A stretch of DNA of 38,602 bases from a virus. Of the stretch, positions 1 through 8,026 are shown piece after piece; the first letter of the stretch is position 1; each line of letters opens with the position of its first letter. The notes below the pieces were generated by a model. It worked only from the letters and a program-made list of their open reading frames with translations. It was not told the origin of the DNA and did not search any database. Position numbers and translations under genes: made by a program. The stretch spans positions 1 to 38,602 of IMG/VR virus record IMGVR_UViG_3300032236_000882, one strand, 5' to 3'.

Positions 1-123
1 AAGTAAAGCCCCTAAACAGGGGCTTTGGCTATTAAGCGTTGGAAGTAACTTTATTTAATTGCTCAGTTACATCACGCTCAATCTTCTCAATGATGGACTT
101 TACCTGCTTGTAAGCACCTGCAT
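1..123. repeat. Terminal direct repeat, left copy
   Basis: Bases 1-123 are identical to 38480-38602. The repeat runs off both ends and cuts the 50-codon gene at 32-184, which is complete only at this end. The simplest reading is a circularly closed assembly whose ends overlap. A physical terminal repeat of this size is possible but less likely. Confidence 0.95.
5..26 (-). terminator. Hairpin terminator at the meeting point of the two transcription arms
   Basis: AAAGCCCC (5-12), loop TAAACA, GGGGCTTT (19-26) form an 8-bp perfect stem. Read leftward, the stem is followed across the circle junction by TTTACTTTT, a reasonable U-tract. Read rightward the tract is only TTT, so it should work best for the leftward late transcript. 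It may also stop the rightward arm ending at 38479. Confidence 0.75.
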
Positions 124-184
124 GCAAAGCACCTAACACAATATTTAGTTCATCCAAAGTTAAGGTAAGAGTAAATTCATTCAT
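32..184 (-). CDS. Small conserved phage protein, 50 aa, last gene of the late operon
   Basis: This reading frame is too short for usual cut-offs. It begins MNEFTLTLTLDEL and ends in a helical tail (SIIEKIERDVTEQLNKV). Small phage proteins that open with MNEFTLTLT-like strands and then an amphipathic helix are common at the ends of late operons, and their function is unknown. No strong ribosome-binding site precedes the ATG. About 105 bases without a convincing ORF separate it from the holin-like gene upstream. The terminal repeat cuts through it, so the right-hand copy is truncated. The gene call is fairly safe because of the family resemblance; the function is not known. Confidence 0.65.
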   Translation of the reverse strand: MNEFTLTLTLDELNIVLGALHAGAYKQVKSIIEKIERDVTEQLNKVTSNA

Positions 185-289
185 AGTTGCATTTAATTTG
201 TAAAATTATGTCATAAATAGTGTGTTGTGGAGTTAAATCAATATTTAATCCAGAACCACAATTTATTGTAGCACAGCCGGAAACTGCAA

Positions 290-496
290 TTATTTGGATT
301 CCGATTCCCACTTTTTTAAAAGGGAACCAAGATCATCAGCCGGTAAATGAGAGACCCCAAAAATTGCCAAGGCTAATGCTTCTATTGCATGTTCTTGTCC
401 ATCTGTTAATTCATATAAACCAAAAGCAGAAATGATTAACATAATTCCGCGCCAAGTTGATAATTCACCCAGTCTATTCAAAATAAATTGTTTCAT
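290..496 (-). CDS. Holin-like small membrane protein, 68 aa
   Basis: The protein has an N-terminal amphipathic start, then RGIMLIISAFGLYEL, a hydrophobic segment at about residues 16-30. A second hydrophobic helix (AIEALALAIFGVSHL) follows, and the tail is charged. The TWRG...G...(P)D layout resembles small phage holin-like proteins found near endolysins. Its start overlaps the stop of the preceding gene by ATGA (493-496), so it is coupled to the lysis operon. Inference: it makes the membrane lesion that releases or activates the endolysin. It could instead be an antiholin or another small membrane protein. Confidence 0.55.
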   Translation of the reverse strand: MKQFILNRLGELSTWRGIMLIISAFGLYELTDGQEHAIEALALAIFGVSHLPADDLGSLLKKWESESK

Positions 497-732
497 TTAG
501 TTTCTCTCTTTTTTAAATAAGCAACGGCTAATTCTACACCTAAATTAGCCTCCCATTGCAACAATTGAAGACCAATAATCTCCAGTTCAGCAAGCACACC
601 TGCACGCTTAGAAGCGTCATCAATTTCTTTATCAGCCCAGCGTTCTACAGTAGCTAATATCCTAGCAAATACATCAGAGCTAAGAATTAAGTTAGCAAAT
701 GCTTGAATAGCTTCCAAAATAATAAAGTTCAT
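493..732 (-). CDS. Hypothetical lysis-cassette protein, 79 aa
   Basis: I do not recognise a family. The protein is mostly predicted helix: a hydrophobic first 20 residues (MNFIILEAIQAFANLILSS), then an amphipathic charged centre (VERWADKEIDDASKRAG), then a second apolar helix (LQLLQWEANLGVELAVAYL). It overlaps its neighbours on both sides by ATGA (493-496 and 729-732), so it must be expressed with the endolysin and holin-like genes. A membrane-surface role in lysis is plausible from position alone. Confidence 0.55.
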   Translation of the reverse strand: MNFIILEAIQAFANLILSSDVFARILATVERWADKEIDDASKRAGVLAELEIIGLQLLQWEANLGVELAVAYLKKRETK

Positions 733-962
733 CTTCTATCCTCCAGTTTTGTTTCAATACGGCCAATGGCCAACTCAATACGACTTAAACGCAAATCAAT
801 TTCTTTAGCTTGTTGCTCGTGTTTGTCTTTATGAGACTCTAAGCTGTTCTCTAATTGCGAAATGCGGTAATCATGATTCTGAATCAAAGCCCATGTCGTA
901 ATTGCTGCGCCAATAAGAATTAATCCAGAATCCAACCATTTTTGCATCTCCGCGCCTCTCAT
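729..962 (-). CDS. Single-pass membrane protein with coiled coil (spanin- or holin-like), 77 aa
   Basis: I chose the ATG at 960-962 because it forms a TAATG overlap with the endolysin stop; a longer frame opens further upstream but runs into the endolysin gene. The N-terminus carries one transmembrane helix (SGLILIGAAITTWALI), followed by about 50 highly charged residues with heptad-like spacing (ISQLENSLESHKDKHEQ). An inner-membrane anchor plus periplasmic coiled coil is the i-spanin (Rz) layout. Class III-type holin accessory proteins look similar. I see no lipoprotein o-spanin partner nested in it, so the spanin reading is uncertain. Confidence 0.55.
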   Translation of the reverse strand: MRGAEMQKWLDSGLILIGAAITTWALIQNHDYRISQLENSLESHKDKHEQQAKEIDLRLSRIELAIGRIETKLEDRR

Positions 963-1378
963 TATATTTTTGATAGTTGGAAGTGCATAAAATCTGGGGT
1001 TTTCCATGTTGCTCCCCAATCAAAGCCAGCATCGATAAAACACTGAGCCAACTCAGTAGACATATTTCCTTTTTTACCGAACTGGTTCCATGCGGCATTT
1101 ATGTCGATAGCAATTCCCCAAGAGTGTAGAGAACTAGAAGTAGCGCCCCGCTTCCTGCGAACATTAAAACAACCATCCCAAGTACGAATCTCAGAAGCCA
1201 ACCCTCTCGATATAACATTTGCAAAAGCAATACCCAAAGGAGCAACAAGGTCGCGGTTACAATATATACGTTTAGGTATCGCTCCATGTTCTAACTCAGT
1301 TGGTACATCCCAAATCACCATAAACTTTTCAGTTTCAGGTGGGCCATATTTTTTAAGAGCTTGTTGTGAAGTAATCAT
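962..1378 (-). CDS. Endolysin, M15-family L-Ala-D-Glu / D-Ala-D-Ala type peptidase, 138 aa
   Basis: The protein shows the zinc-peptidase M15 signature: SLHSWGIAIDIN (residues 83-94, with H85 and D92 as metal ligands) and DFMHFQ (129-134, with H132 as the third ligand). The family cleaves peptide cross-bridges or stems in peptidoglycan. It is a single-domain enzyme without a signal peptide or cell-wall-binding module, as expected for phages of Gram-negative hosts that rely on a holin. Its start overlaps the stop of the collar fibre gene by ATGA at 1375-1378. It is followed by three small, partly membrane proteins, forming a compact lysis cassette. Confidence 0.88.
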   Translation of the reverse strand: MITSQQALKKYGPPETEKFMVIWDVPTELEHGAIPKRIYCNRDLVAPLGIAFANVISRGLASEIRTWDGCFNVRRKRGATSSSLHSWGIAIDINAAWNQFGKKGNMSTELAQCFIDAGFDWGATWKTPDFMHFQLSKI

Positions 1379-2781
1379 GTTTTAATAATATACATTAAGG
1401 CAACGTTGACAGGTCTATTTTCTGGTCCGCCAGAACTTTGAATATTTGCATTACCAATTTGAGTTCCAGTTATATTTGATTGCGTTTGTACGTTACCACT
1501 ACCACCACCACCAGCCGCATTATTATATGATGCAGCGCCAGGAGAAATGCCATGAGCATGGCCACTATCTGTATGTGTGTGTGACAAGTTAGAGCCAGAT
1601 TCTTTTGATCCAAACGCTCTACCTGAGAATGTCAGTGTGACCGTAGAACTGGCAGTGGCGTTAGCTGAAATAGTAATAGCTGAACTGGATACAATAGATG
1701 CCACAGTAGAACCTGAAGGAACTCCCGAACCTGTAACACCCATACCAACAAACATAAATCCAGTAGCAGACAAGCCAGTAATACTGTTGCTTCCATTTGT
1801 GGTTGTGCCAGATATAGCCGTTTGGTCAATATTCTGACCGTGATCCCAACCTCTAACAAATTGAGCGCGTAAATCAGGAATGTTAAACGTAGTGCTACCG
1901 TCACCAGCGCCAAATACAGTACCAATGGCCGCAAATAAAGTGGCATAGGTTGTTCTTGAAATAGCAGCACCATTACATTCTAAATAACTGGATGGAGCGG
2001 TATTAGACGCCCACATAATCACACTTCCAGGTAATACCTGAATAGCCGCTGTGCCACTAATGTTAATCGGCCAAGTGGCTCCAAATGTAGTCCCGTCAAC
2101 AGCTAAATCTAAATTGGTTCCGTCATAATCAATGTAAATTTGATGTGATGAACCCGATGTTCTTGTACCTGTTTGAACTGCAACAGGAATACTAGAGGGA
2201 TTTGTTTGAATTAAACCATACTGGAATGATGACAATCCAGAATCAAGCGCATTTCCAGCATCCATTCTGAGTGTTATGTTTGTAACACTTCCAGTAAACG
2301 ATGCAGAAAATATAGTTCCGTATTGAAGTCCATTAGCACAAGATAGCTTTAGTCTCCGATTCTGTTGCAAAAGCGCTCTATTATCACCGCTTACACTAAA
2401 GCTTGATGAAGTAAGAAAGGTTGGTGTTCCTCCGAAGGTTTCCCAATCTCCCGTTAAAAGCAACAGCGTTGCATCATTAATGCCTGAGATTTGATCATAG
2501 GTTGAAATGGTTACGCCATGCGTCTGACCAGACAGTGGTGGACCTTCAAGAACAATCTTATAATACTGACCTGCTTGTAGCCAGATTTCACCACCTGTTT
2601 CACCTCTTGCATTAAGAGGAATCGGGTTAGGCCAAGCTGTTAACGCTGTGCTATCTGTGTAAACCGTTAATGGTGTAGTGGTTCCACCATAGTAAAACCA
2701 CATAAGACCACCAGCCAAAAACTGTGCGTTATCGGTCCATTGGTTTTCTTGAAGTATCGGGCATAGATTGGCTGCTGACAT
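1375..2781 (-). CDS. Tail fibre with phage tail-collar domain, 468 aa
   Basis: The middle of the protein (about residues 249-320) holds a tail-collar domain: PGSVIMWASNTAPSSYLECNG, then RTTYATLFAAIGTVFG, GSTTFNIPDLRAQFVRGWD. The chain closes with the typical ENRPVNVALMYIIK. Between them is a Ser/Thr-rich beta segment and the His cluster HTHTDSGHAHG. HxH clusters in T4 gp12 and in some phage spikes bind metal in trimeric needles, so a metal site is a reasonable inference. The N-terminal 130 residues (WFYYGGTTTPLTVYTDS) resemble phage fibre attachment domains. An SD (AAGAGGATT) precedes the ATG. Confidence 0.8.
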   Translation of the reverse strand: MSAANLCPILQENQWTDNAQFLAGGLMWFYYGGTTTPLTVYTDSTALTAWPNPIPLNARGETGGEIWLQAGQYYKIVLEGPPLSGQTHGVTISTYDQISGINDATLLLLTGDWETFGGTPTFLTSSSFSVSGDNRALLQQNRRLKLSCANGLQYGTIFSASFTGSVTNITLRMDAGNALDSGLSSFQYGLIQTNPSSIPVAVQTGTRTSGSSHQIYIDYDGTNLDLAVDGTTFGATWPINISGTAAIQVLPGSVIMWASNTAPSSYLECNGAAISRTTYATLFAAIGTVFGAGDGSTTFNIPDLRAQFVRGWDHGQNIDQTAISGTTTNGSNSITGLSATGFMFVGMGVTGSGVPSGSTVASIVSSSAITISANATASSTVTLTFSGRAFGSKESGSNLSHTHTDSGHAHGISPGAASYNNAAGGGGSGNVQTQSNITGTQIGNANIQSSGGPENRPVNVALMYIIKT

Positions 2782-2792
2782 ATATAATCCTC

Positions 2793-4598
2793 TTATCTAA
2801 ATCTGCGCTTTAGGTATTCTGGAACATTGGTTGTTGTGCGCTCTAACATTTGAGAAATACCCGAAGGTGCTTGACCTGCATGATACGCATTTAATAACTG
2901 TTGAAACTGTTCAGGATTGCGTAATGCTTCATCTAAAGCAGTAGCGCCTCTTGATCTACCAAGAGCATCTACTAAATTCATAACGGTTGCTACCTTGCCA
3001 CCACCAGGCACTAATCCAGACTTCATTAGAGAAGTTAGATACGTTGCGGTAGGTGAACCAGAAACCGCACGAGCGCCTTTCTGAGCGTTTTCTAAAGCAG
3101 ACATAGCCATTGCAGCGTCATCTAGGAAACCGCGCCCTGATGGGCTTAGACGGTCAATTTCAGACGCGCCTAATTCTTTAGTGGTAACGTCTGATGCTGC
3201 TTTACGCATTTTGTATGGTGTAATAGAGCGGATGGTAGTTCCAGGAATAACAGGAGCGTTCTTAAACATGTCTAGAACATCTCTAAACGCTCTACCCTCT
3301 TCAATGGGTTTAATCTTATTAACATAAGTTGATAAGTATTTGTCCCACTCCCCCTGACTCGCAGCGCTTAATCCTTCATCTAGCGCTGATTTTAGTTCCA
3401 TTGCACCTTTACGATTGGATTTAATTGCATTAGCCAGCCTGTCGTTAGGACCGGCCATACCTCGTAAAGCGTCATCAATTTGCTTTCTAGCTGCATATAA
3501 ATCAGATGGATCAGGACCATTTGCATAACCTGCACCTTCGGGTCCACCTAAAGCAGAACGTTCAGTTGCTTTAATTGTGCTTTGCAACGGAGGTGAAGCC
3601 CTTCCAACCTCACCAGGACGAACGCGCATTTCTGATATTGTCTCGGTTAATGGTGCAGTCATTTCAAAAACAGTAGGAGACTTTCTAGCCTTTTCAAAAG
3701 CGCCTTGTCTTAAGGCTCCTGTTTCTTCGTTAAGCTTTTCCATAGCCAAGCGCTCTTGCTCACCTGTTAAAGCTCTCTTTTCTAAACCAGCAATGATGGC
3801 TTGCTGATTCTCAATATCACGTTGCATAAAATCAGCAGGAGCTCTATTGCGAGCGTTCATTTCAAGCTCTAACAATTTAGGATCATCTGTAATCATGCCA
3901 ACAGTCGGTTTTATGCCTTCAGCGCGTCCAAATGGAGGCAAAACAGGACCAGCCTGTCCTGGTGGTGGGGTATTTCCATACACACTAGATAATTCTCTTG
4001 GAAGCGCTGCACCACCTGTTTCCCTAGATATTTCTCTTAGAGCTCCGTACTGTGGGTTGATAATTCCACGCCCGTATTTAGCTATGCCGGTTATTCCTTT
4101 TGCAACCGGTCCAATAACTTCAGGTACTAAAGCTCCACCCGCAGCGCCTGTGGCTGTTGCTTGTGATCGTTCAAAAGCGTTTGCATAAGGGCTTAAACCA
4201 GCTTGTGCGCCACCTAATAAAGCATTAAGGCCAATTCTCCCCGCTGTTGTGGTTGCTCCATAAGGAACTGCCATACTTTCTAGGGCCATCATTCCAACAT
4301 CACCCACCTTAGTTAACGATGGTGCATTTTCAGATTGCCTATTAAGTTCTTCTCCTTTCTTTTGCACAAACTCACGATAAGGTGAATATTCTTTCCCCAT
4401 TTCACCTGACATCATGCGCCCAATGTCTGAACCAATTTCTTGTGCGCCAATCAATTGTTTAGATAAACGTAGCCTCATGCCTTCTGATAAGCTACCTATA
4501 TCGTTTCGCTTCAATTCTTTTTTAGTTTCAGAAGAACCGTATTTTTCCCAAGGCTTACTTGCGCTGGGTTCCGCATATTTTTCCCAAGGACCAGCCAT
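2793..4598 (-). CDS. Putative internal virion / DNA ejection protein with PWEKY repeats, 601 aa
   Basis: The N-terminus carries two copies of PWEKY (residues 4-8 and 16-20), a motif I know from large internal virion proteins of podoviruses. The rest is Ala/Gly-rich helical sequence, with an apolar stretch near 105-160 (GRIGLNALLGGAQAGL, ATATGAAGGALVPEVIG) that could span a membrane. Its start forms TAATG with the stop of the preceding gene (4596-4600). In P22-like phages three ejection proteins (gp7, gp16, gp20) follow the tail genes, and this is the third of three such genes here. The role is inferred from composition and position, not from a catalytic motif. Confidence 0.6.
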   Translation of the reverse strand: MAGPWEKYAEPSASKPWEKYGSSETKKELKRNDIGSLSEGMRLRLSKQLIGAQEIGSDIGRMMSGEMGKEYSPYREFVQKKGEELNRQSENAPSLTKVGDVGMMALESMAVPYGATTTAGRIGLNALLGGAQAGLSPYANAFERSQATATGAAGGALVPEVIGPVAKGITGIAKYGRGIINPQYGALREISRETGGAALPRELSSVYGNTPPPGQAGPVLPPFGRAEGIKPTVGMITDDPKLLELEMNARNRAPADFMQRDIENQQAIIAGLEKRALTGEQERLAMEKLNEETGALRQGAFEKARKSPTVFEMTAPLTETISEMRVRPGEVGRASPPLQSTIKATERSALGGPEGAGYANGPDPSDLYAARKQIDDALRGMAGPNDRLANAIKSNRKGAMELKSALDEGLSAASQGEWDKYLSTYVNKIKPIEEGRAFRDVLDMFKNAPVIPGTTIRSITPYKMRKAASDVTTKELGASEIDRLSPSGRGFLDDAAMAMSALENAQKGARAVSGSPTATYLTSLMKSGLVPGGGKVATVMNLVDALGRSRGATALDEALRNPEQFQQLLNAYHAGQAPSGISQMLERTTTNVPEYLKRRFR

Positions 4599-5950
4599 TA
4601 TTTAGCCCTCCAGTTTTTTGGATCAGCCGGATCTCCACCCATAAATTCATGACCATCTTCAATTGCGCCAATTGCAGGAGCATTTGAAGATTCATTAATA
4701 TTACCAATTTTTGCAGCTAATTCTGGGTATTTTTGCATTTTAGCTTTAGCAAGACGCATAAATGTCTTGAATGATTCTTTACGAGCGGCAGCGGGAATAT
4801 CCGAAGCAATGTTTGCAGCGGCTTCACGCAACAACTCTTGGTCTTTATCTGACATTGGACCTGCGCCAATAATGTCCTTAGACATTGCTCTAAGTTGAGC
4901 GCCAATCACTTTTAATCTTTCACTAGCCTCAAATGCTTCAGTAGATTGACCCATTGAAGCTGCGCCAATATCAGAGCCTTTAGCCATACGTTCAGCTTTA
5001 CTCGCAATGGATTTATCAATCAATCCCTCAACGTCTTCATTAGCTATGCTGGATAGAGTCATAGCTTTTTCTTCTGCTGTTTGGCGTTCTGTTGCTTTAA
5101 TTTCGCCCCGTTTTCTAGCAGTCGCTTCTTCTTCTGCAATACGGGCTTTTTCTGCTGCAATATCAGTTGAACCGGCTGTAGGAATTTTCTGACCATCACC
5201 GGATTCATATACGTTATAAACGCTTGACTCTGGAGCAGGGCCATATTTATCAGACATTGGCCCAGATTTACGCACATTTGGATTTGGAGGAAGCAATTCA
5301 GGAGCGCCTGTTGTTTGGTTTTGCGTAACTTTTCCTCTATATTCTTCTGGGGTAAAGGCTGGAGGAAGACCACGAATGGCTCGTTCACGATCAACAGATA
5401 ATTGGCTTTCCATCCAAGGAGATTTGTACCCACGGCCCAAAGCATTAATCATTACCTGATCAGGCGTGTGTTCTTGTGGGTTAAAATTGGCAGGTAAATT
5501 AAAGCCTTTACTTCTTAAATCAGAAGCAGCTGCACCAATTTTTCTATTGTACGCTTGCATGTCTCCTGTTTTTAAAGCCTCTTCTGCAATAGGTCCAAAC
5601 ACTTTAGATACATACTCTTGTTGAGAAGCATCCATTTCCATGCCGGTTTTTGCGGTTGATGCTTCTGCCTGCCTTATTTGCGCCTCTTTTGCTCGGTTTT
5701 CTAAACCAAGTTGTTGCATTTCCATAGCCATTTTTGGGTTATAAGCACCAATTTGTTCATAAGATGGTATACCACCAGATTCAGCAAACAGTTTTCTTAA
5801 ACCGCGTTCCGCTGTTAAATCTTCTTGCGCTTTTTCCAAAGCCATTTGATCCATTTGAGAAGAACGTGAATTTTTTAAACCTTGATAAAATTCTTGGCCT
5901 GTTGGTTGGGACGCATAAATCATCCGCATGATTTCTGTTAAGTCAGACAT
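4598..5950 (-). CDS. Putative internal virion / ejection protein, coiled-coil rich, 450 aa
   Basis: The protein is largely helical, with long charged runs (LENRAKEAQIRQAEASTAK; EKARIAEEEATARKRGEIKA) and no transmembrane helix. It has a Pro-rich linker around residues 190-250. No enzymatic motif is visible. Its place between a p32-like DNA transfer protein and the PWEKY protein, with TAATG coupling to the latter, suggests the second member of a P22-like ejection trio. It could also be a scaffolding or tail-hub-associated protein. Confidence 0.55.
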   Translation of the reverse strand: MSDLTEIMRMIYASQPTGQEFYQGLKNSRSSQMDQMALEKAQEDLTAERGLRKLFAESGGIPSYEQIGAYNPKMAMEMQQLGLENRAKEAQIRQAEASTAKTGMEMDASQQEYVSKVFGPIAEEALKTGDMQAYNRKIGAAASDLRSKGFNLPANFNPQEHTPDQVMINALGRGYKSPWMESQLSVDRERAIRGLPPAFTPEEYRGKVTQNQTTGAPELLPPNPNVRKSGPMSDKYGPAPESSVYNVYESGDGQKIPTAGSTDIAAEKARIAEEEATARKRGEIKATERQTAEEKAMTLSSIANEDVEGLIDKSIASKAERMAKGSDIGAASMGQSTEAFEASERLKVIGAQLRAMSKDIIGAGPMSDKDQELLREAAANIASDIPAAARKESFKTFMRLAKAKMQKYPELAAKIGNINESSNAPAIGAIEDGHEFMGGDPADPKNWRAK

Positions 5951-5968
5951 TACATTATCCTCAAAACC

Positions 5969-6835
5969 TTAAAAATACGCGGGGGCATTTGCAAATTGGC
6001 TTTGCAATGTTTGCTGACTAACTGGGCTAACAACATTACCCATGTTAGAACCATTAATGCCAGAAAAATAATTTCCTAAACTTGATAAGTTGCCACTACC
6101 ATAAGCCGATCCTAAAGATGATCCAATGTTTCCAATACCTTGACCAATAGCCGCATAAGGAGCGCCAGCGGCTGCTGCATTAGCATTACCAAGATTTTGA
6201 TATGCGTTACTAATAGCAGGGCTTTGACCAATCCCCGCAAGTTGTCCAGCAGCGTTTAATCCAACACCTGCGCCTGTTCCAGTAATATTGGCCTGTTGAC
6301 CTAAAACATTCGCAGTTTGTTGTTGTCCTTGTAAATTTTGATTAAACGCATTACCGTATGCGGTTTGAGCTCTTTGCCAAGCGTTTTGGAAACCTGTAGC
6401 CGCTTGGTTTTGAGCGTAATTGTTAAGGGCCATTTCATTTGCACCCGAAAGTAAGCCACCCTTAGCCGCAGAAGAATTGTTAATAGCTTGCAATCCTTGT
6501 TGTAATTGCATTTGATAGCCTGGAGTAGCTTGTAATTCTGCAAGATTATTGACCATTGGCGTATACAATGGACTTTGCTGATATTGAGACATTCCATAAG
6601 GCGTTGTCATGGATGGAACGGCGCCCATATATTGATTTATAGCTGTTTGATAGTTAGGGACGTTTGTTTGCCCAAAACTAATATAAGGCTGTAAGTTTTG
6701 TTGCGCTTGTTGATAAATCTGTTTTTCAAAGTCAAGTTGAGCTTGCGCTTGCTGTTGGGCTGCGTCCGCAGCACTACTGGCTCCGGCTGCGCTTACGCCA
6801 GCCCCAATTGCGGCTCCTGCTACTGCGAATGGCAT
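5969..6835 (-). CDS. DNA transfer protein p32-like ejection protein, 288 aa
   Basis: The N-terminus is a small apolar Ala/Gly helix (AVAGAAIGAGVSAAGASSAADAA). A Gln/Ala-rich region follows, then the stretch GYQMQLQQGLQAINNSSAA..GGLLSG, with YAQNQAATGFQNAWQRAQTAYG further on. That block is characteristic of phage proteins usually labelled DNA transfer protein p32 or tail injection proteins. They leave the capsid at infection and help the genome cross the periplasm. The C-terminal half is low-complexity Gly/Asn/Ser. An excellent SD (AGGAGG, 7 bases from ATG) lies inside the end of the oxygenase gene, with which it overlaps by 16 bases. Confidence 0.75.
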   Translation of the reverse strand: MPFAVAGAAIGAGVSAAGASSAADAAQQQAQAQLDFEKQIYQQAQQNLQPYISFGQTNVPNYQTAINQYMGAVPSMTTPYGMSQYQQSPLYTPMVNNLAELQATPGYQMQLQQGLQAINNSSAAKGGLLSGANEMALNNYAQNQAATGFQNAWQRAQTAYGNAFNQNLQGQQQTANVLGQQANITGTGAGVGLNAAGQLAGIGQSPAISNAYQNLGNANAAAAGAPYAAIGQGIGNIGSSLGSAYGSGNLSSLGNYFSGINGSNMGNVVSPVSQQTLQSQFANAPAYF

Positions 6836-7392
6836 AAACGCCTCCTATCTGATCGTATGCAAATAATAAGTGTGATTCTGTCTACAGGTGAATCATTCCG
6901 CACCCAATGAGTTACTTGGTTGTTAAACCAATAAACCTCACCAGGTTGAGCAGAATATTCGCCTTCCTCAAAGCAAAACGCTTGATTTGGATGTGCTTCA
7001 AGCTGAATTGCATATTTATCGTAATACGCTGCATGCCAACTAACGTCAACATGAGGAGCCACGAAACCACCTGAAGGTATCCGTGTAATGAGTATGCCGC
7101 CAAGTCTTTCACCTTGAACGCGGCTCATAATTTGAAAAGCTAAATCTTTTACAGCAGGTAATTGTTGTGCTGCTTCATACCATACAGGATCATGTTCTTC
7201 ATTAAAATCAGACCATGAACCATTAAACTCTGCGTAATCCCTATATCGCACCCAAATGTCTGATATTCCCGTATGAGGACTATCATACCGTTCAGTACGG
7301 TTTGTGTACATATTCCACAGTTGTGGATTCTGCTTGATTTGAAGTAATGCCGGAATGTGATCTACTGCACCTATCGACAACACATTGTTCAA
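6820..7392 (-). CDS. 2-oxoglutarate/Fe(II) oxygenase, aspartyl/asparaginyl hydroxylase-like, 190 aa
   Basis: The protein contains the iron-binding triad and co-substrate arginine of 2-oxoglutarate oxygenases: H114 and D116 in APHVDVSWH, H162 in NNQVTHWVRN, and R172 in VDRITLI. The surrounding GEVYWFNN and the beta-rich core match the Asp/Asn beta-hydroxylase (Asp_Arg_Hydrox) branch, which hydroxylates protein side chains. The substrate is unknown. It is coupled by ATGA (7389-7392) to the sulfotransferase-like gene and lies four genes downstream of the collagen-like fibre. Inference: it hydroxylates a virion protein, possibly that fibre. Metabolic or host-protein hydroxylation is the alternative. 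Confidence 0.8.
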   Translation of the reverse strand: MNNVLSIGAVDHIPALLQIKQNPQLWNMYTNRTERYDSPHTGISDIWVRYRDYAEFNGSWSDFNEEHDPVWYEAAQQLPAVKDLAFQIMSRVQGERLGGILITRIPSGGFVAPHVDVSWHAAYYDKYAIQLEAHPNQAFCFEEGEYSAQPGEVYWFNNQVTHWVRNDSPVDRITLIICIRSDRRRLCHSQ

Positions 7393-7865
7393 ACCATTTC
7401 CCTCACAAGTTCAATTGCTGTGTGGTTTTGCACGTTCATATCGCATAACAAATTAAATCTATGGATGTTAAACGGCAAACCAAATACAGTCCTGCACACT
7501 TTAGACATTACAGCAGGGTCAAAAAGATCCTTAAACTGTATCCTGTAACCTTCAATCTGATTTAACATGTCTATTGAGTCATCTGGCATTAAAGGAAACT
7601 CCATTTTCTTTAAAGAATCGTTTATTTCAGTTAATGAACGTTCAATAATTAATTTTGGTGCTGAATGAGCATTAATAGCTTCAATTTGATAAATTGCGCT
7701 TGTTTCAGCTATTCCAAATTTTAAACCAAACCCTTGTTGATCTAATTCATTTAACGTGTGATAAATAAAACTTTCATGCCAACACAAACTAACATCAGTG
7801 GTGAAAAGATTAGCGGCCCAAGCTGTGCCTGAGCGCGGTAATCCAATTACCATAAAATCAATCAT
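7389..7865 (-). CDS. Sulfotransferase-like P-loop protein, 158 aa
   Basis: The N-terminus begins [23 protein letters not shown] (residues 8-14) is the PAPS 5'-phosphate loop of sulfotransferases. [11 protein letters not shown] (about 75-85) is placed where the 3'-phosphate-binding Arg/Ser of the family would fall. CWHE (28-31) offers possible acid/base residues. At 158 residues it is shorter than usual sulfotransferases (about 250 or more), yet it has a normal start and stop, so it is a compact type rather than an obvious fragment. It is coupled by ATGA to both neighbours. It would transfer sulfate from PAPS to a hydroxyl; the acceptor is unknown. A shorter nucleotide kinase-like role cannot be excluded. 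Confidence 0.68.
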   Translation of the reverse strand: MIDFMVIGLPRSGTAWAANLFTTDVSLCWHESFIYHTLNELDQQGFGLKFGIAETSAIYQIEAINAHSAPKLIIERSLTEINDSLKKMEFPLMPDDSIDMLNQIEGYRIQFKDLFDPAVMSKVCRTVFGLPFNIHRFNLLCDMNVQNHTAIELVREMV

Positions 7866-8008
7866 TTCTTTTTACAACAACCGGCTTTACTTTTACGAGC
7901 TTCAGAGTAAGCAATTGCGGCTGCTTGTTTGACCGGCTTACCGGCTTTAACTTCTGTAGCAATGTTCTTGCTGATTGTCTTTTGTGAAGAACCTTTTTTT
8001 AACGGCAT
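7862..8008 (-). CDS. Small Lys-rich phage protein (MPLKKGSS family), 48 aa
   Basis: The ORF is short, with a very good SD (GGAGG) seven bases before the ATG and an ATGA overlap (7862-7865) with the sulfotransferase gene. It starts [16 protein letters not shown], continues [17 protein letters not shown], and ends in a CC pair and three lysines. The family is widespread as a small phage or bacterial protein of unknown function; the sequence is basic and may bind nucleic acid. Only its position ties it to the neighbouring modification enzymes. Confidence 0.75.
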   Translation of the reverse strand: MPLKKGSSQKTISKNIATEVKAGKPVKQAAAIAYSEARKSKAGCCKKK

Positions 8009-8026
8009 ATTGACCTCCAGAGATAT

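Noticed and set aside
185-289. Possible extra small gene between the 50-aa gene and the holin-like gene
   Set aside because: Minus-strand frames are closed by early stops and no ATG has an SD. I see no clear feature in this gap.
220-435. Plus-strand ORF of 71 codons at the left end
   Set aside because: It overlaps the coupled holin-like gene on the other strand and has no SD or family resemblance.
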